Positions 1 to 7,972 of a stretch of 27,226 bases of DNA are shown here, piece after piece; within the stretch, counting starts at the first letter, position 1, and the number at the start of each line of letters is the position of its first letter. The stretch is taken from the NCBI RefSeq assembly GCF_937906425.1, contig NZ_CALCYR010000252.1:1-27226 (forward strand). The letters run 5' to 3'. The notes beneath the pieces are model-generated. The model was given only the letters and a program-made list of their open reading frames with translations. It did no database searches and had not been told where the DNA came from. Both the position numbers and the translations under genes were made by a program. Source of the stretch: an uncultured Methanobrevibacter sp. (GTDB taxonomy: Archaea; Methanobacteriota; Methanobacteria; Methanobacteriales; Methanobacteriaceae).

Positions 1-1
1 A

Positions 2-433
2 GGTGGTTTTGCAACGCAACCTTTTGTATTTGGTGGAGAAGAAGGAATGGATAAGTCCGATAAAAATATGAAATATCGTTCTGGATTAACGAATTATCTA
101 ATAGATACAGGAGACGAAATTATACTTGTTGATACAGGATTACCTTTTGGAACACCTGAGGAAACACCTGATGAAAATACTGCTATATATACAGGAAAAG
201 ATATTTCAAGTTATATGGATGCTTTTAAGGAACTTGGATATCAACCTGAAGATGTAACAAAAATACTTTTAACTCATAGACACAATGATCATTCTGGAGA
301 ACTTGCATCTTTCCCTAATGCAAAAATATATGTGAATGAGGAAGAATTAGGAGCAGAAGAATTAAAAGGAATTAATAATATAATTCCTCAGACTGTTGAC
401 AAAGTATTTTTGTTAACAGTCTTTTCTTTTTGA
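2..433 (+). pseudogene. Metallo-beta-lactamase fold hydrolase, truncated (3' part of gene)
   Basis: The reading frame is open to the left window edge, so the 5' end lies outside; the first in-frame ATG is at 47. The protein shows the front half of an MBL-fold enzyme: a beta-strand pair ending IILVDTG, then the metal-binding HxHxDH motif (THRHNDHSGE, H77, H79, D81, H82 counted from the ATG at 47). In lactonase or glyoxalase II-like relatives at least 100 further residues would follow with the remaining metal ligands (a His, a bridging Asp and a final His). Here the frame stops about 46 residues after the motif. The last residues are encoded by a perfect-looking hairpin plus T-tract at 391-431. 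I infer a gene that lost its 3' half, probably by a deletion up to a terminator, and is unlikely to be active. The substrate class cannot be told from what remains. Confidence 0.7.
391..431 (+). terminator. Hairpin plus T-tract ending the truncated MBL gene
   Basis: A 13-bp stem (391-403 with 409-421, one G-T pair, loop 404-408) is followed by TTTTCTTTTT. It lies inside the 3' end of the MBL reading frame, which is unusual for an intact gene. It also sits between convergent genes, so it could serve both strands. Confidence 0.6.
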
Positions 434-498
434 AAAATATGTATTAAAATATATTTAATCTCTTTTACAAATTAACCTAAAAAAAAGAGAATAAAAAG

Positions 499-1653
499 CT
501 AATTTGAAAACAATTCATTAGCCTTTCTCATAACATCAACTATTTTTACATTGAATGGACAACGGTCTTCACATGCTCCGCATTCAATACAGTCAGAAGC
601 ATTAAAAGCCATTTCATTATAATGAGCCCTTATTGACTCCGGAACCTTATCATGCCCCTTTGCAAGGTCATAAAATTTATTTACCATAGCAATGTCGATC
701 ATTGAAACGCAAGGAGCACAGTGGCCGCAATAGGTACATTGACCTTCATAGGAATTCCTTGGAGCATTTACCAAAACAGATGCATAATCCTTCTCTGCAT
801 AACTTGCTGTCTCATATGCAATGGCTCCTTTCATCTCCTCAACATTGTCAGGACCAACCATGATTGAAGCAACTGCAGGACGTGACAATGAATATTCAAT
901 GCACTGAACAGGAGTCAAGGCAACTCCAAATGGAGAATCTTCAGCAGATAAAAGTCTTCCGCCGGCATAACCCTTCATTACAACAAGAGGAATCTCCTTT
1001 TCCTTACATATTTGATAAAGATTAGCCCTTTCAGGAGCTACCCCATGCAATTCATCATTTTCAAGATAATGTTCCTCCTCAACATATTCAACAATGTCAT
1101 TAAGTGAGGCCAGCATGTCAAATGCAGGGTTTATGCTAAACATTATAAGTTCAATGTCCTCTATTTCAGTTGCCCTTAATGCAACTGTAGGGGAATGGGT
1201 ACTTAATCCAATATGCCTTATTGTTCCAGCCTCCTTTAGGCTGTAAACATATTCCATGAATTCTCCATTGAGAATGGATTCAAGCTCATCCAATTGGTCA
1301 ACATAATGAATCATTCCAAAGTCAATGTAATCCATTTGAAGACGTTCCATAAGGTCTTCAAATGCAGGGATGACCTTGTCCATTTCACGTGTACGGACAT
1401 ATTGCTCATCCTGCCAGGTTGAACCTATGTGGCCTTGAATGATCCAGTCCTCCCTTTGGTCCTTGAGGGCAATCCCTAAGTTTGTTCTAACATCAGGTTC
1501 ACTCATCCAGCAGTCAAGAAAATTAACTCCTTCATCGTGACAGTAGTTTACAAGTGCTATAGCATCTTCAACAGGCTTTTCTCTAAGCCATTCAGCTCCA
1601 AATCCTATTTCACTTACTTGAAGCCCAGTTTTACCTAACTTCCTATACTTCAT
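499..1653 (-). CDS. Aldo/keto reductase-like protein with C-terminal 2[4Fe-4S] ferredoxin domain
   Basis: The N-terminal ~300 residues form an AKR TIM barrel (YRKLGKTGLQVSEIGFG start; FLD near residue 48; IHYVD near 117; GTIRHIGLSTH near 145). The C-terminal part carries two cysteine clusters, C307/310/313/316 and C356/359/362/366 followed by Pro, typical of 4Fe-4S binding (residues counted from the ATG at 1656). This is the Fe-S AKR family (COG1453 type), thought to pass electrons between ferredoxin and an organic substrate; the substrate is unknown. The usual AKR catalytic Tyr and Lys are not at their expected places: CWMSEP stands where the YG.SE motif is normal, and GHIGS where the Lys would be. 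So it may not be an NADPH-dependent reductase. A GGGAGGAT site fits the second of two adjacent ATGs (1653) better than the first (1656). The gene lies downstream of an iron-sulfur flavoprotein on the same strand, 160 bp away. Confidence 0.88.
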   Translation of the reverse strand: MKYRKLGKTGLQVSEIGFGAEWLREKPVEDAIALVNYCHDEGVNFLDCWMSEPDVRTNLGIALKDQREDWIIQGHIGSTWQDEQYVRTREMDKVIPAFEDLMERLQMDYIDFGMIHYVDQLDELESILNGEFMEYVYSLKEAGTIRHIGLSTHSPTVALRATEIEDIELIMFSINPAFDMLASLNDIVEYVEEEHYLENDELHGVAPERANLYQICKEKEIPLVVMKGYAGGRLLSAEDSPFGVALTPVQCIEYSLSRPAVASIMVGPDNVEEMKGAIAYETASYAEKDYASVLVNAPRNSYEGQCTYCGHCAPCVSMIDIAMVNKFYDLAKGHDKVPESIRAHYNEMAFNASDCIECGACEDRCPFNVKIVDVMRKANELFSN

Positions 1654-1665
1654 CATATCCTCCCT

Positions 1666-1734
1666 AAATAAAAAAAATAATAAATTTTAAAATAAAATCC
1701 TAAAATCCCCAAATAAAAAAAATAATAAATTTTA
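1666..1734. repeat. Two perfect 24-nt direct repeats between AKR and flavoprotein genes
   Basis: The same A-rich 24-mer occurs at 1666-1689 and 1711-1734, 45 bp apart. It sits just upstream of the AKR start codon, so it could be promoter DNA that was duplicated. A/T-rich slippage is an equally simple explanation. Confidence 0.5.
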
Positions 1735-1814
1735 GAATTAATTATTATACCTCTTCATCATCACAAAATAAAAAAAAACCTAAGCAAAACACTTAATTTT
1801 AAGCGAATTCTTAA

Positions 1815-2447
1815 TTATCTGATGAAATTGGTGTGATATATTCTTTCTGATTGAGGCAATTCAATACCTTCTTTTAAGCTTAATTCCTTAATTTTTAAAA
1901 ACCAAGCCATGTTATTTCCTAAATTGCGCATGGTTTGAAGTCCTTCCTCATCCTGCAAAGCCTCTTCAGCTGTGTTTCCATGAATTTCATTCCAATAGGT
2001 TGAGGTGATTATTGGCATTTCCCCCCAAGAGAAAAATCTTTGGATAATGTCCAATGAAGTCATTGTTCCTGCCCTGCGTGCACTTGCAACTGCAGCTGCA
2101 GGCTTTAAACGAAAAATCCTTTTTCCGCCGAAAAATGAAGCAAAGAAAGATCTTGTCATGAAATTGGTCAAGGTCGGATTTACTGAACCGTAATAGACAG
2201 GTCCGCCAAATACAAATCCCTCTGCCTCTTCAGCCTTGTCAATGAATTCATTTACAATGTCATCAAAAACACAATAACCTTTTCCAGCACATTTTCTACA
2301 ATCTATACAGCCCCTAATATCCTTACGGCCTATGTTGAATATTTCTGTTTCAATATCATTTTGATTTAAAACCTTTGCAACCTCAGAAAGTGCAACAAAG
2401 GTACATCCTTTTGGATTAGGGCTGCCATTAACTAAAATAACTTTCAT
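1815..2447 (-). CDS. Iron-sulfur flavoprotein (Isf-like, NADPH-dependent FMN reductase fold)
   Basis: The protein starts with a flavodoxin-like FMN-binding loop (ILVNGSPNPKG, residues 4-14) and has the compact cysteine motif C47-x2-C50-x2-C53-x5-C59 typical of archaeal iron-sulfur flavoproteins. A second flavin-fold element, VFGGPVYYGSVNPTLTNF, follows near residue 79. Family members bind FMN and a [4Fe-4S] cluster; the Methanosarcina Isf takes electrons from ferredoxin and is linked to oxygen or peroxide defence. The length of 210 residues is normal. The start is the ATG at 2447, with only a weak AGGT upstream. An 18-bp palindrome lies 42 bp upstream, next to a TATA-like box, which suggests repressor control. 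A paralogue with the same cysteine positions lies at 20827-21420. Confidence 0.88.
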   Translation of the reverse strand: MKVILVNGSPNPKGCTFVALSEVAKVLNQNDIETEIFNIGRKDIRGCIDCRKCAGKGYCVFDDIVNEFIDKAEEAEGFVFGGPVYYGSVNPTLTNFMTRSFFASFFGGKRIFRLKPAAAVASARRAGTMTSLDIIQRFFSWGEMPIITSTYWNEIHGNTAEEALQDEEGLQTMRNLGNNMAWFLKIKELSLKEGIELPQSERIYHTNFIR

Positions 2448-2488
2448 TTTAAAAACCTGAATAAACTTGTAAAATTAAAAAAAGAGTA

Positions 2489-2506
2489 AAGTGCTTTAAA
2501 GCACTT
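2489..2506. promoter_or_regulatory. 18-bp perfect palindrome at the flavoprotein promoter
   Basis: The sequence AAGTGCTTTAAAGCACTT is a perfect palindrome. On the minus strand it follows a TATA-like stretch (about 2510-2520) and would cover or precede the start of transcription of the flavoprotein gene, a typical place for an archaeal repressor operator. The regulator is not known. Confidence 0.6.
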
Positions 2507-2516
2507 GAAAAAATAT

Positions 2517-2539
2517 AAAAATCAATATTTTTGATTTTT
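2517..2539. promoter_or_regulatory. Inverted repeat, possible ilvD terminator or second operator
   Basis: A 9-bp perfect stem (2517-2525 with 2531-2539, 5-nt loop) made of A/T-rich arms lies between ilvD and the flavoprotein gene. On the minus strand it is followed by a T-rich stretch, so it may end ilvD transcripts, but it also abuts the TATA-like box of the next gene. Confidence 0.35.
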
Positions 2540-2643
2540 AATTTATAAAATTAAATTTTAATTTAAAAAAATTTTAATTTGAATTAAAAAAATTAAAAAA
2601 TAATTTAATATTTTCTAATTTAATAAAAATTAAAAATAATTAA

Positions 2644-2720
2644 AAAACTATCTTAAAATAGAATTAAAATTAATTAAAAAATATCAGAATAGATTTAAAA
2701 GTAAAACTATCTTAAAATAG
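2644..2720. repeat. Direct repeat copying the 3' end of ilvD
   Basis: An 18-nt sequence containing the last codons and stop of ilvD (2703-2720) occurs again at 2644-2661, 59 bp further downstream of the gene. It looks like the remnant of a short tandem duplication of the gene tail. Confidence 0.5.
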
Positions 2721-4362
2721 CTCCTTCGTCTGCAGAAGATACAGAACGTCTATAAATATTCAACCAACCCTTAACTTCCTTCTCAGGCAAGTCAGCATTC
2801 GCAATACGTTCCTTCAATTCCTCATCAGACAATTCAACATTAAGATTTCCATTTCTTATGTCAATTTCAATTATGTCTCCGTCCTTTAGTCCAGCAATAG
2901 GACCTCCGCTTTTAGCCTCTGGAGAAACATGGCCAATGCAAGGCCCTCTGGTTCCTCCGGAGAATCTTCCATCAGTAATCAAACCGACATTCTTGATGCC
3001 CATTCCCATAATTGCAGATGTTGGATTTAACATCTCTCTCATTCCAGGACCTCCCTTTGGTCCTTCACATCTGATTACAAGAATGTCTCCTTCCTTAAGT
3101 TCATGATTGAAGATAGCTTCAACAGCATCCTCTTCACTTTCATAAACCTTAGCAGGACCCTTAAGATACATCAAGTCATCAGGAACTGCTGCAGACTTTA
3201 CGATTGAACCATTAGGAGCAAGATTGCCCTTCAATACTGTAAGTCCGCCAGCCTCATGAATAGGATCATCCAAACTGTGAATAACACCATTTCCACTGAC
3301 TTCAGCATCCTTAAGGTTCTCTTCAAGAGTCTTGCCAGTACAGGTCATGACTGAAGTGTCCAATTTGGAGGAGATTGTCTTCAATACTGCAGGAATGCCT
3401 CCATCCTCATGCAAATCAGCCATTGTATCCTGACCTGCAGGGGATAAAAGGGCAATGTGAGCAACCTTATTGCTTATTTCCTCAAACAAGTCAAGATTTG
3501 CATAGACTCCCTTTTCCTCAAGCTCATATGCAATAGCTGGAATGTGTAAGGCAGTGTTACTACTTCCGCCAAGAGCCATATCCATTGAAATTGCATTTTC
3601 AAATGCGCTTTGAGTCATGATGTCTGAAGGCTTTAAGTCTTCCTTAACCATTTCCACAATTCTTGCACCGGATTTGCGAGCCAAATCCTTTTTAGCATCT
3701 GAAAGGGCAAGGCTTGTAGCACAATATGGCAAACTCATACCAAGGGTTTCGGTAACACAAGCCATGGTATTTGCTGTAAAAAGACCTGAACAGCTTCCAG
3801 CACCAGAACATGCACAGGATTCCAATTCATATAAATCATCTTCAGTGATTTTGCCTGAGGATAATTCGCCTACAGCTTCAAATACAGTGATTAAATCTGC
3901 ATTTTTGCCCTTATATGAACTTGCAGCCATAGGTCCGCCAGTTACAAAGATTGATGGAATATCCAATCTTGCAGCAGCCATCAGCATGCCCGGAACAACC
4001 TTGTCACAGCTTGGCATCAATACAAGACCGTCAAAACAATGTCCCATGGCCATGCTTTCAACAGTGCTTACAACAATTTCACGGGAGGCAAGTGAATATT
4101 TCATGCCCTCATGGTTCATGGCTATTCCGTCACAGATAGCCATTGTATTGAATTCAAAAGGAATACCTCCAGCAGCTCTTATGCCTTCCTTCACATACTC
4201 AACCAAATCCCTAAGATGTATGTGACCAGGTACAACTTCAGTGAAACTGTTTGCTATGCCAATAAATGGCTTTTTAAAATCATCATCCTTAAGTCCACAT
4301 GCACGTAAAAGTGATCTGTGTGGAGCTCTTTGAACACCTTCTTTAATCTTATCACTTTGCAT
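2707..4362 (-). CDS. ilvD: Dihydroxy-acid dehydratase
   Basis: This is IlvD, which dehydrates 2,3-dihydroxy-isovalerate and 2,3-dihydroxy-3-methylvalerate in valine, isoleucine and leucine synthesis. Family signatures are clear: SCDKVVPGML (Cys122), CSGAGSCSGLFTANTM (Cys194), and SGGTRGPCIGHVSPEA near residue 471, with NAICDG-like ICDG at 80-82 (numbers from the upstream ATG at 4371). These supply the Fe-S cluster and Mg ligands. Full length, about 551-554 residues. Two starts are possible: ATG at 4371 and ATG at 4362. I prefer 4362 because the protein then begins MQSDKIK like its relatives and a GGATGAT site lies 4 bp before it. It appears to be transcribed alone, with 320 bp of A/T-rich DNA upstream. 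Confidence 0.97.
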   Translation of the reverse strand: MQSDKIKEGVQRAPHRSLLRACGLKDDDFKKPFIGIANSFTEVVPGHIHLRDLVEYVKEGIRAAGGIPFEFNTMAICDGIAMNHEGMKYSLASREIVVSTVESMAMGHCFDGLVLMPSCDKVVPGMLMAAARLDIPSIFVTGGPMAASSYKGKNADLITVFEAVGELSSGKITEDDLYELESCACSGAGSCSGLFTANTMACVTETLGMSLPYCATSLALSDAKKDLARKSGARIVEMVKEDLKPSDIMTQSAFENAISMDMALGGSSNTALHIPAIAYELEEKGVYANLDLFEEISNKVAHIALLSPAGQDTMADLHEDGGIPAVLKTISSKLDTSVMTCTGKTLEENLKDAEVSGNGVIHSLDDPIHEAGGLTVLKGNLAPNGSIVKSAAVPDDLMYLKGPAKVYESEEDAVEAIFNHELKEGDILVIRCEGPKGGPGMREMLNPTSAIMGMGIKNVGLITDGRFSGGTRGPCIGHVSPEAKSGGPIAGLKDGDIIEIDIRNGNLNVELSDEELKERIANADLPEKEVKGWLNIYRRSVSSADEGAILR

Positions 4363-4683
4363 AACAATCATCCAAATAAAAATAATTTTTAAATCAGAAA
4401 AAAAATAAAATTTAACTGACTAAATTTTAAAAATAATCTAAAAATCAAAAAGATATTTTCTAATAATAGTTAGTAATTACTATTTATTAAATTTATTTTA
4501 TTGATAAAATTACAAATTCTTTAAAATCTAAAAACGGTATGGAAAAATGGGTTAATGAATTTAGGAAAAATGTGAAAAGAAAAATAAAAATAAAAAAGTC
4601 GTTTTAAAGCAAAAAGATAAAAATATGGTCTAAATTGACCAAATAAATAAAAATAGTAAATAAAAAAAATAATAAATGAAAAA
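4363..4683. other. Intergenic region upstream of ilvD
   Basis: A/T-rich DNA with no credible gene. It holds a 12-bp perfect palindrome TAGTAATTACTA at 4471-4482, about 110 bp before ilvD, and a short inverted repeat TGGTC..GACCA at 4626-4641 just past the cupin stop, which could be a weak terminator. Confidence 0.4.
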
Positions 4684-5010
4684 TTAATCAGATTTAATCA
4701 TGGTTAAAATCATTTTGTAAGGACTGTTTTTAGCCTGTAAAGCATGAGGAATGTTTGCAGGCATGATAATCATTTCCCCTTTTTTGACAGTGTTTAGATT
4801 TCCATCTATGCTTATTTCAGCTTCACCATCAATGATTTGAACCATAGCATCAAAAGGAGCGCTATGTTCACTTAGACCTTGACCTTGATCAAATGCAAAA
4901 AGGGTTACGGTTCCAAGTTCCTTTTTAATCACTTCCATACTAACTACAGAATCATCTTGATATTCAACTAAATCTTCTATATTTATTGCTTTTCCTTTAA
5001 TATCAGCCAT
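4684..5010 (-). CDS. Small single-domain cupin protein
   Basis: The 108-residue protein is one cupin barrel. Motif 1 is GLSEHSAPFDAMVQIIDGEAE (split here for clarity: His49, then Gly62-Glu63), and motif 2 is KGEMIIMPANIPHAL with His89. Motif 1 keeps only one of its usual two histidines, so metal binding may be weak or different. Such stand-alone cupins occur in many anaerobes and have no agreed function. The start ATG at 5010 has a strong AAGGAGAG site upstream. It follows hcp on the same strand after 248 bp, so co-transcription is possible but not shown. Confidence 0.85.
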   Translation of the reverse strand: MADIKGKAINIEDLVEYQDDSVVSMEVIKKELGTVTLFAFDQGQGLSEHSAPFDAMVQIIDGEAEISIDGNLNTVKKGEMIIMPANIPHALQAKNSPYKMILTMIKSD

Positions 5011-5057
5011 AGAAATCTCTCCTTTTAAATTTTTGAAAAATAAAGTTTTAGGATAAG

Positions 5058-5114
5058 TTATTTAAATAAAATAAATAATAATATTTAAAAATAAAATTAT
5101 TTAAATAAAATAAA
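5058..5114. repeat. A/T-rich direct repeats upstream of the cupin gene
   Basis: An 18-nt sequence recurs at 5058-5075 and 5097-5114 with a 39-bp period. It lies where the cupin promoter should be; low complexity makes function uncertain. Confidence 0.35.
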
Positions 5115-5258
5115 TTTTAATCTTTAAAAATGAAATTATTTAAATTAAATAACTTATTTTCATAGTTTAATAAATAACCTAGTTAATATAAAGTATCTTA
5201 TCTGGTTTAAATAAACTTTCCCATAATTTAAATAAAATATCCTATTCTGTTTTAAAAA

Positions 5259-6560
5259 TTATCCGAGAATCTTTTTTAAGTCTTCTTTTGGAGTTGAAAC
5301 TGGAGTTAAATTATAGTTTCCAACCAAAACGTTTAAAATATCCTCATTAGCCCATGCAGGAAGGACAGGACCAATAAACATATCTGTTTTTCCAAGATAT
5401 AACAATGTCCAAAGAATAGCTGCAGCCTTCTGTTCCATCCAGCTCAATACAATTGTAAGAGGCAATTCATTCAATTCCATCTCAAACAATTCGCATAATG
5501 CAACAGCAAGTTCAATAGCTACAATTGCATCATTACATTGACCTAAATCCAATAGTCTTGGAATTCCTTCAATATCACCTAAATCAAGGTCATTGAATCT
5601 GAACTTGTTACAAGCCAAGGTCAATACAATACAGTCTTCAGGAACTTCCTTTACAAATTCCCTATAATAATTCATTCTTGGATTTGGAGTGTCACAACCT
5701 GCAACAAGGAAGAATCTTCTGATTTTACCATCCAATACCAATTCCTTAATCTTAGGAGCAAGAGACAATATTGTGCTTAATCCAAAACCTGTAGTTACAG
5801 AACTAAGTTCCTCAGCTTCAGGACCCCCCAATTCAATTGCCTTATCGATTAAAGGCTTGAAGTCATAATCCTCAATAACTGCAGCACCAGGAATCTTTAC
5901 AATATCCATAGTGAATAATCTGTCTGCATATGCATCCTTAGGAGGTAATACACAATTTGTAGTTCCTAAAATAGCTGCATTGTAGTCTGAAAAGACTTTC
6001 TTTTGATCAATCCATGCACCACCGATTTGACCGGCAAGGGATTCGTATTTTGCAAGTTCAGGATAACCGTGAGCAGGCAAGATTTCACTGTGGGTGTAAA
6101 CCTTTACATCAGTTCCTTCAGTTTGCTTTAACAATTCCTCTAAAGCCTTAAGATCGTGACCGGTTACAATGATTGCAGGACCACCTTGAGCACCTACCTT
6201 AACTTCAGCAGGCACAGGTTCTCCATAAGCTTCAATATGAGCTTCCTTAAGCATTTTCATTACTTTAAAGTTAGCTTCACCAGCATCCAAACCTAATTGA
6301 ATAAGATCCCCAACATCAAAATTGACATTGGTTAGGGTGGAGTATAATCCCTTGGTTAAGAATTCATCAACTTCAGCATCGGTTTTGCCCAATTCCTTAG
6401 CATGATAGTTGTAAGCTGAAATACCTTTCATTGCAAAAATCAAATTATCCTGAAGTCTGGCTACAAGAGCATCCTTTCCACATACTCCCTTTACGGTACA
6501 AGCGCTACCTCTTGCAGTTTGGGAACATTGATAACAAAACATATTAAAATCTTCACTCAT
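5259..6560 (-). CDS. hcp: Hybrid cluster protein (hydroxylamine reductase), short archaeal form
   Basis: Hcp reduces hydroxylamine in vitro and nitric oxide in vivo in bacteria, and carries a cubane cluster plus a hybrid 4Fe-2S-2O cluster. The N-terminal cluster motif is C9-x2-C12-x8-C21-x5-C27. Hybrid cluster ligands are all visible: H135, E159, C203 (TTNC), C289 (VAGCDTPNPRMNYYREF), C317, C342 and E376 with K378. At 433 residues it lacks the helical insert of the ~550-residue bacterial forms, matching the class III type seen in methanogens. The start ATG at 6560 has AGGATG upstream. A TrmB-family regulator is encoded divergently, with an inverted repeat between the two genes, which suggests local control in response to nitrosative or redox stress; this is inference. 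Confidence 0.95.
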   Translation of the reverse strand: MSEDFNMFCYQCSQTARGSACTVKGVCGKDALVARLQDNLIFAMKGISAYNYHAKELGKTDAEVDEFLTKGLYSTLTNVNFDVGDLIQLGLDAGEANFKVMKMLKEAHIEAYGEPVPAEVKVGAQGGPAIIVTGHDLKALEELLKQTEGTDVKVYTHSEILPAHGYPELAKYESLAGQIGGAWIDQKKVFSDYNAAILGTTNCVLPPKDAYADRLFTMDIVKIPGAAVIEDYDFKPLIDKAIELGGPEAEELSSVTTGFGLSTILSLAPKIKELVLDGKIRRFFLVAGCDTPNPRMNYYREFVKEVPEDCIVLTLACNKFRFNDLDLGDIEGIPRLLDLGQCNDAIVAIELAVALCELFEMELNELPLTIVLSWMEQKAAAILWTLLYLGKTDMFIGPVLPAWANEDILNVLVGNYNLTPVSTPKEDLKKILG

Positions 6561-6837
6561 TTAACACACATCCTATTTTTAATTAAGCAATTGAGAATTG
6601 GATTAAAGTTAAAATTAAATTTAAACTTAAAATAAATTTAAAATAAAGATTTAAACTTAAATTAATGTTAAAATTAAATTTAAATTTGAGATTAAAATTA
6701 AAATTAAATTTAAAGCTTAAATTAAGTTAAAAATAAATTTAAAGCCTAAATTAGAAATTTTAACAAAAGTCACAATTCTTCAAAAACTTTTTCAAGTTAA
6801 TCCTTCGATATGTTAAGTAAGAATTAAGAGCATTTAA

Positions 6838-6877
6838 ATATTTTGTAACTAGTTGAGGGTAAAAAGTAACAAAATAT
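6838..6877. promoter_or_regulatory. Inverted repeat between hcp and the TrmB-like gene
   Basis: The arms ATATTTTGTAAC (6838-6849) and GTAACAAAATAT (6866-6877) pair at 11 of 12 positions across a 16-bp spacer. This spacing puts the half-sites on nearly the same DNA face, as expected for a dimeric regulator. A TATA-like TTTATAAA follows directly. Confidence 0.5.
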
Positions 6878-6907
6878 ATTTATAAAATAATTTCAAAAAT
6901 ATCAATG

Positions 6908-6997
6908 TCAAATAAAAGAATATAAAACTCAAATTTAATAAAAAAATAAAAAAATTCAAATAAGAATATAAAACTGAAATTTAATAAAAAAATAAAA
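6908..6997 (+). repeat. Duplicated TATA-containing segment before the TrmB-like gene
   Basis: Two copies of about 43 bp differ by a 2-bp gap and one base. Each carries AATATAAAACT, so the duplication may have made tandem promoters 46 bp apart. Confidence 0.45.
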
Positions 6998-7041
6998 CTA
7001 TCAAAATGAGGATAAAGAGTTAAAAATAGGGGATGGTTTTA

Positions 7042-7836
7042 ATGGAAAAAATAATAGAATCCTTACAGAAACTGGGTCTGACAAGATACGAGGCTAAAGC
7101 CTACATTGGAATAACAAACCTAATAGAGGGCCAGGCAAACGAAATAGCTGAAGTCTCTGAAATACCAAGATCAAAAATCTACAATACCCTAAAGGAACTG
7201 AATAAAAAGGGATTTGTAACAATAACCAAAACAAGACCGATAGAATACAAGGCAGTATCTCCAAAAAACATAATCAGCAAGAAAAAAGCGGAACTGAACA
7301 AGGAACTTGAAGATTCAGAAGAAAAGCTGGATGAAATATACAACAACAAAATATCAGAAGTGCAGGCTCCAATATGGTTGATTAAAACAAGCGACAACAT
7401 AATCAGCAATGAAGTTGAAATAATAAAAAGGGCAAGAAAATCAATAAACATGAGAATAGGATTTTTGCTTGAAGGTGAGGCAGAGGAACTGATAAAGGCA
7501 TTCAATTCAATCCCAAGAAACATTCCTATCAGAATACTTGCAAGTTCACACTGCTATATCAACCAGGAAAGAATAGATATAATAAAACTCTTTGAGGATG
7601 CAAAACTGGAAAACCTTGAGATAATTAAAGCAGACATTCCATTTGTAAAAATAATAATTCGAGACGAAAAAGAACTCTTTAGAACAATTGTCAAATTCAC
7701 AGGAACTGAAAAATCTGTTCTGCCTGAAACAGCAGTGGGAGTGCTGAACCAGTACAAGGACATTTGTAAAAACTTCGACGAACGTTTTGTAAATCAATTC
7801 AATAGAATTAAACAAAAGAAGAAAAGCATGAATTAA
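7042..7836 (+). CDS. TrmB-family transcriptional regulator
   Basis: The N-terminal ~80 residues form the winged-helix domain of TrmB regulators (LGLTRYEAKAYIGI, then IPRSKIYNTLKELNKKGFV and RPIEYKAVSP). A coiled-coil dimerisation segment follows (about residues 80-110), then an effector-like domain that resembles the phospholipase D-like TrmB C-terminal region in layout. No sugar-binding signature is obvious, so its ligand is unknown. The ATG at 7042 is chosen over that at 7033 because GGGGAT lies 7 bp before it and the protein then begins directly at the conserved helix. It is divergent from hcp, and local or autoregulation through the intervening inverted repeat is plausible. Confidence 0.85.
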   Translation: MEKIIESLQKLGLTRYEAKAYIGITNLIEGQANEIAEVSEIPRSKIYNTLKELNKKGFVTITKTRPIEYKAVSPKNIISKKKAELNKELEDSEEKLDEIYNNKISEVQAPIWLIKTSDNIISNEVEIIKRARKSINMRIGFLLEGEAEELIKAFNSIPRNIPIRILASSHCYINQERIDIIKLFEDAKLENLEIIKADIPFVKIIIRDEKELFRTIVKFTGTEKSVLPETAVGVLNQYKDICKNFDERFVNQFNRIKQKKKSMN

Positions 7837-7962
7837 ATAAAAAAAGAATGAATTAAATTATGAATTAAATTAAAAAGAATGAATTAAAAAATGAATTAAA
7901 TTAAAAAGAATGAATTAAATTAAAAAGAATGAATTAAATAAAAAAAAGAATGAATTAAAAAA
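7829..7962. repeat. Tandem A/T-rich repeat downstream of the TrmB-like gene
   Basis: About seven copies of a 16-19 bp unit built on AAAAAGAATGAATTAAATT run between two convergent genes. The first unit overlaps the end of the regulator gene (codons for M-N and the stop), as if the gene tail had been the source of the array. Confidence 0.7.
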
Positions 7963-7972
7963 ATTCTAAAGC

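Larger units (their letters stand above)
6561..7041. other. Divergent promoter region between hcp and the TrmB-like regulator
   Basis: The hcp-proximal part (about 6590-6750) is a degenerate A/T repeat of units like AAATTAAATTTAAA. The middle holds a 12-bp inverted repeat (6838-6877). The regulator-proximal part holds two ~43-bp direct repeats (6908-6950 and 6956-6997), each with a TATA-like AATATAAAA, so the regulator may have two promoters. No gene is seen. Confidence 0.5.

Noticed and set aside
3617..4225. 202-residue open frame on the plus strand
   Set aside because: It lies wholly opposite ilvD, which has clear family motifs in the other strand.
7829..7962. Possible CRISPR array
   Set aside because: The units are directly tandem with no unique spacers and are low-complexity A/T.
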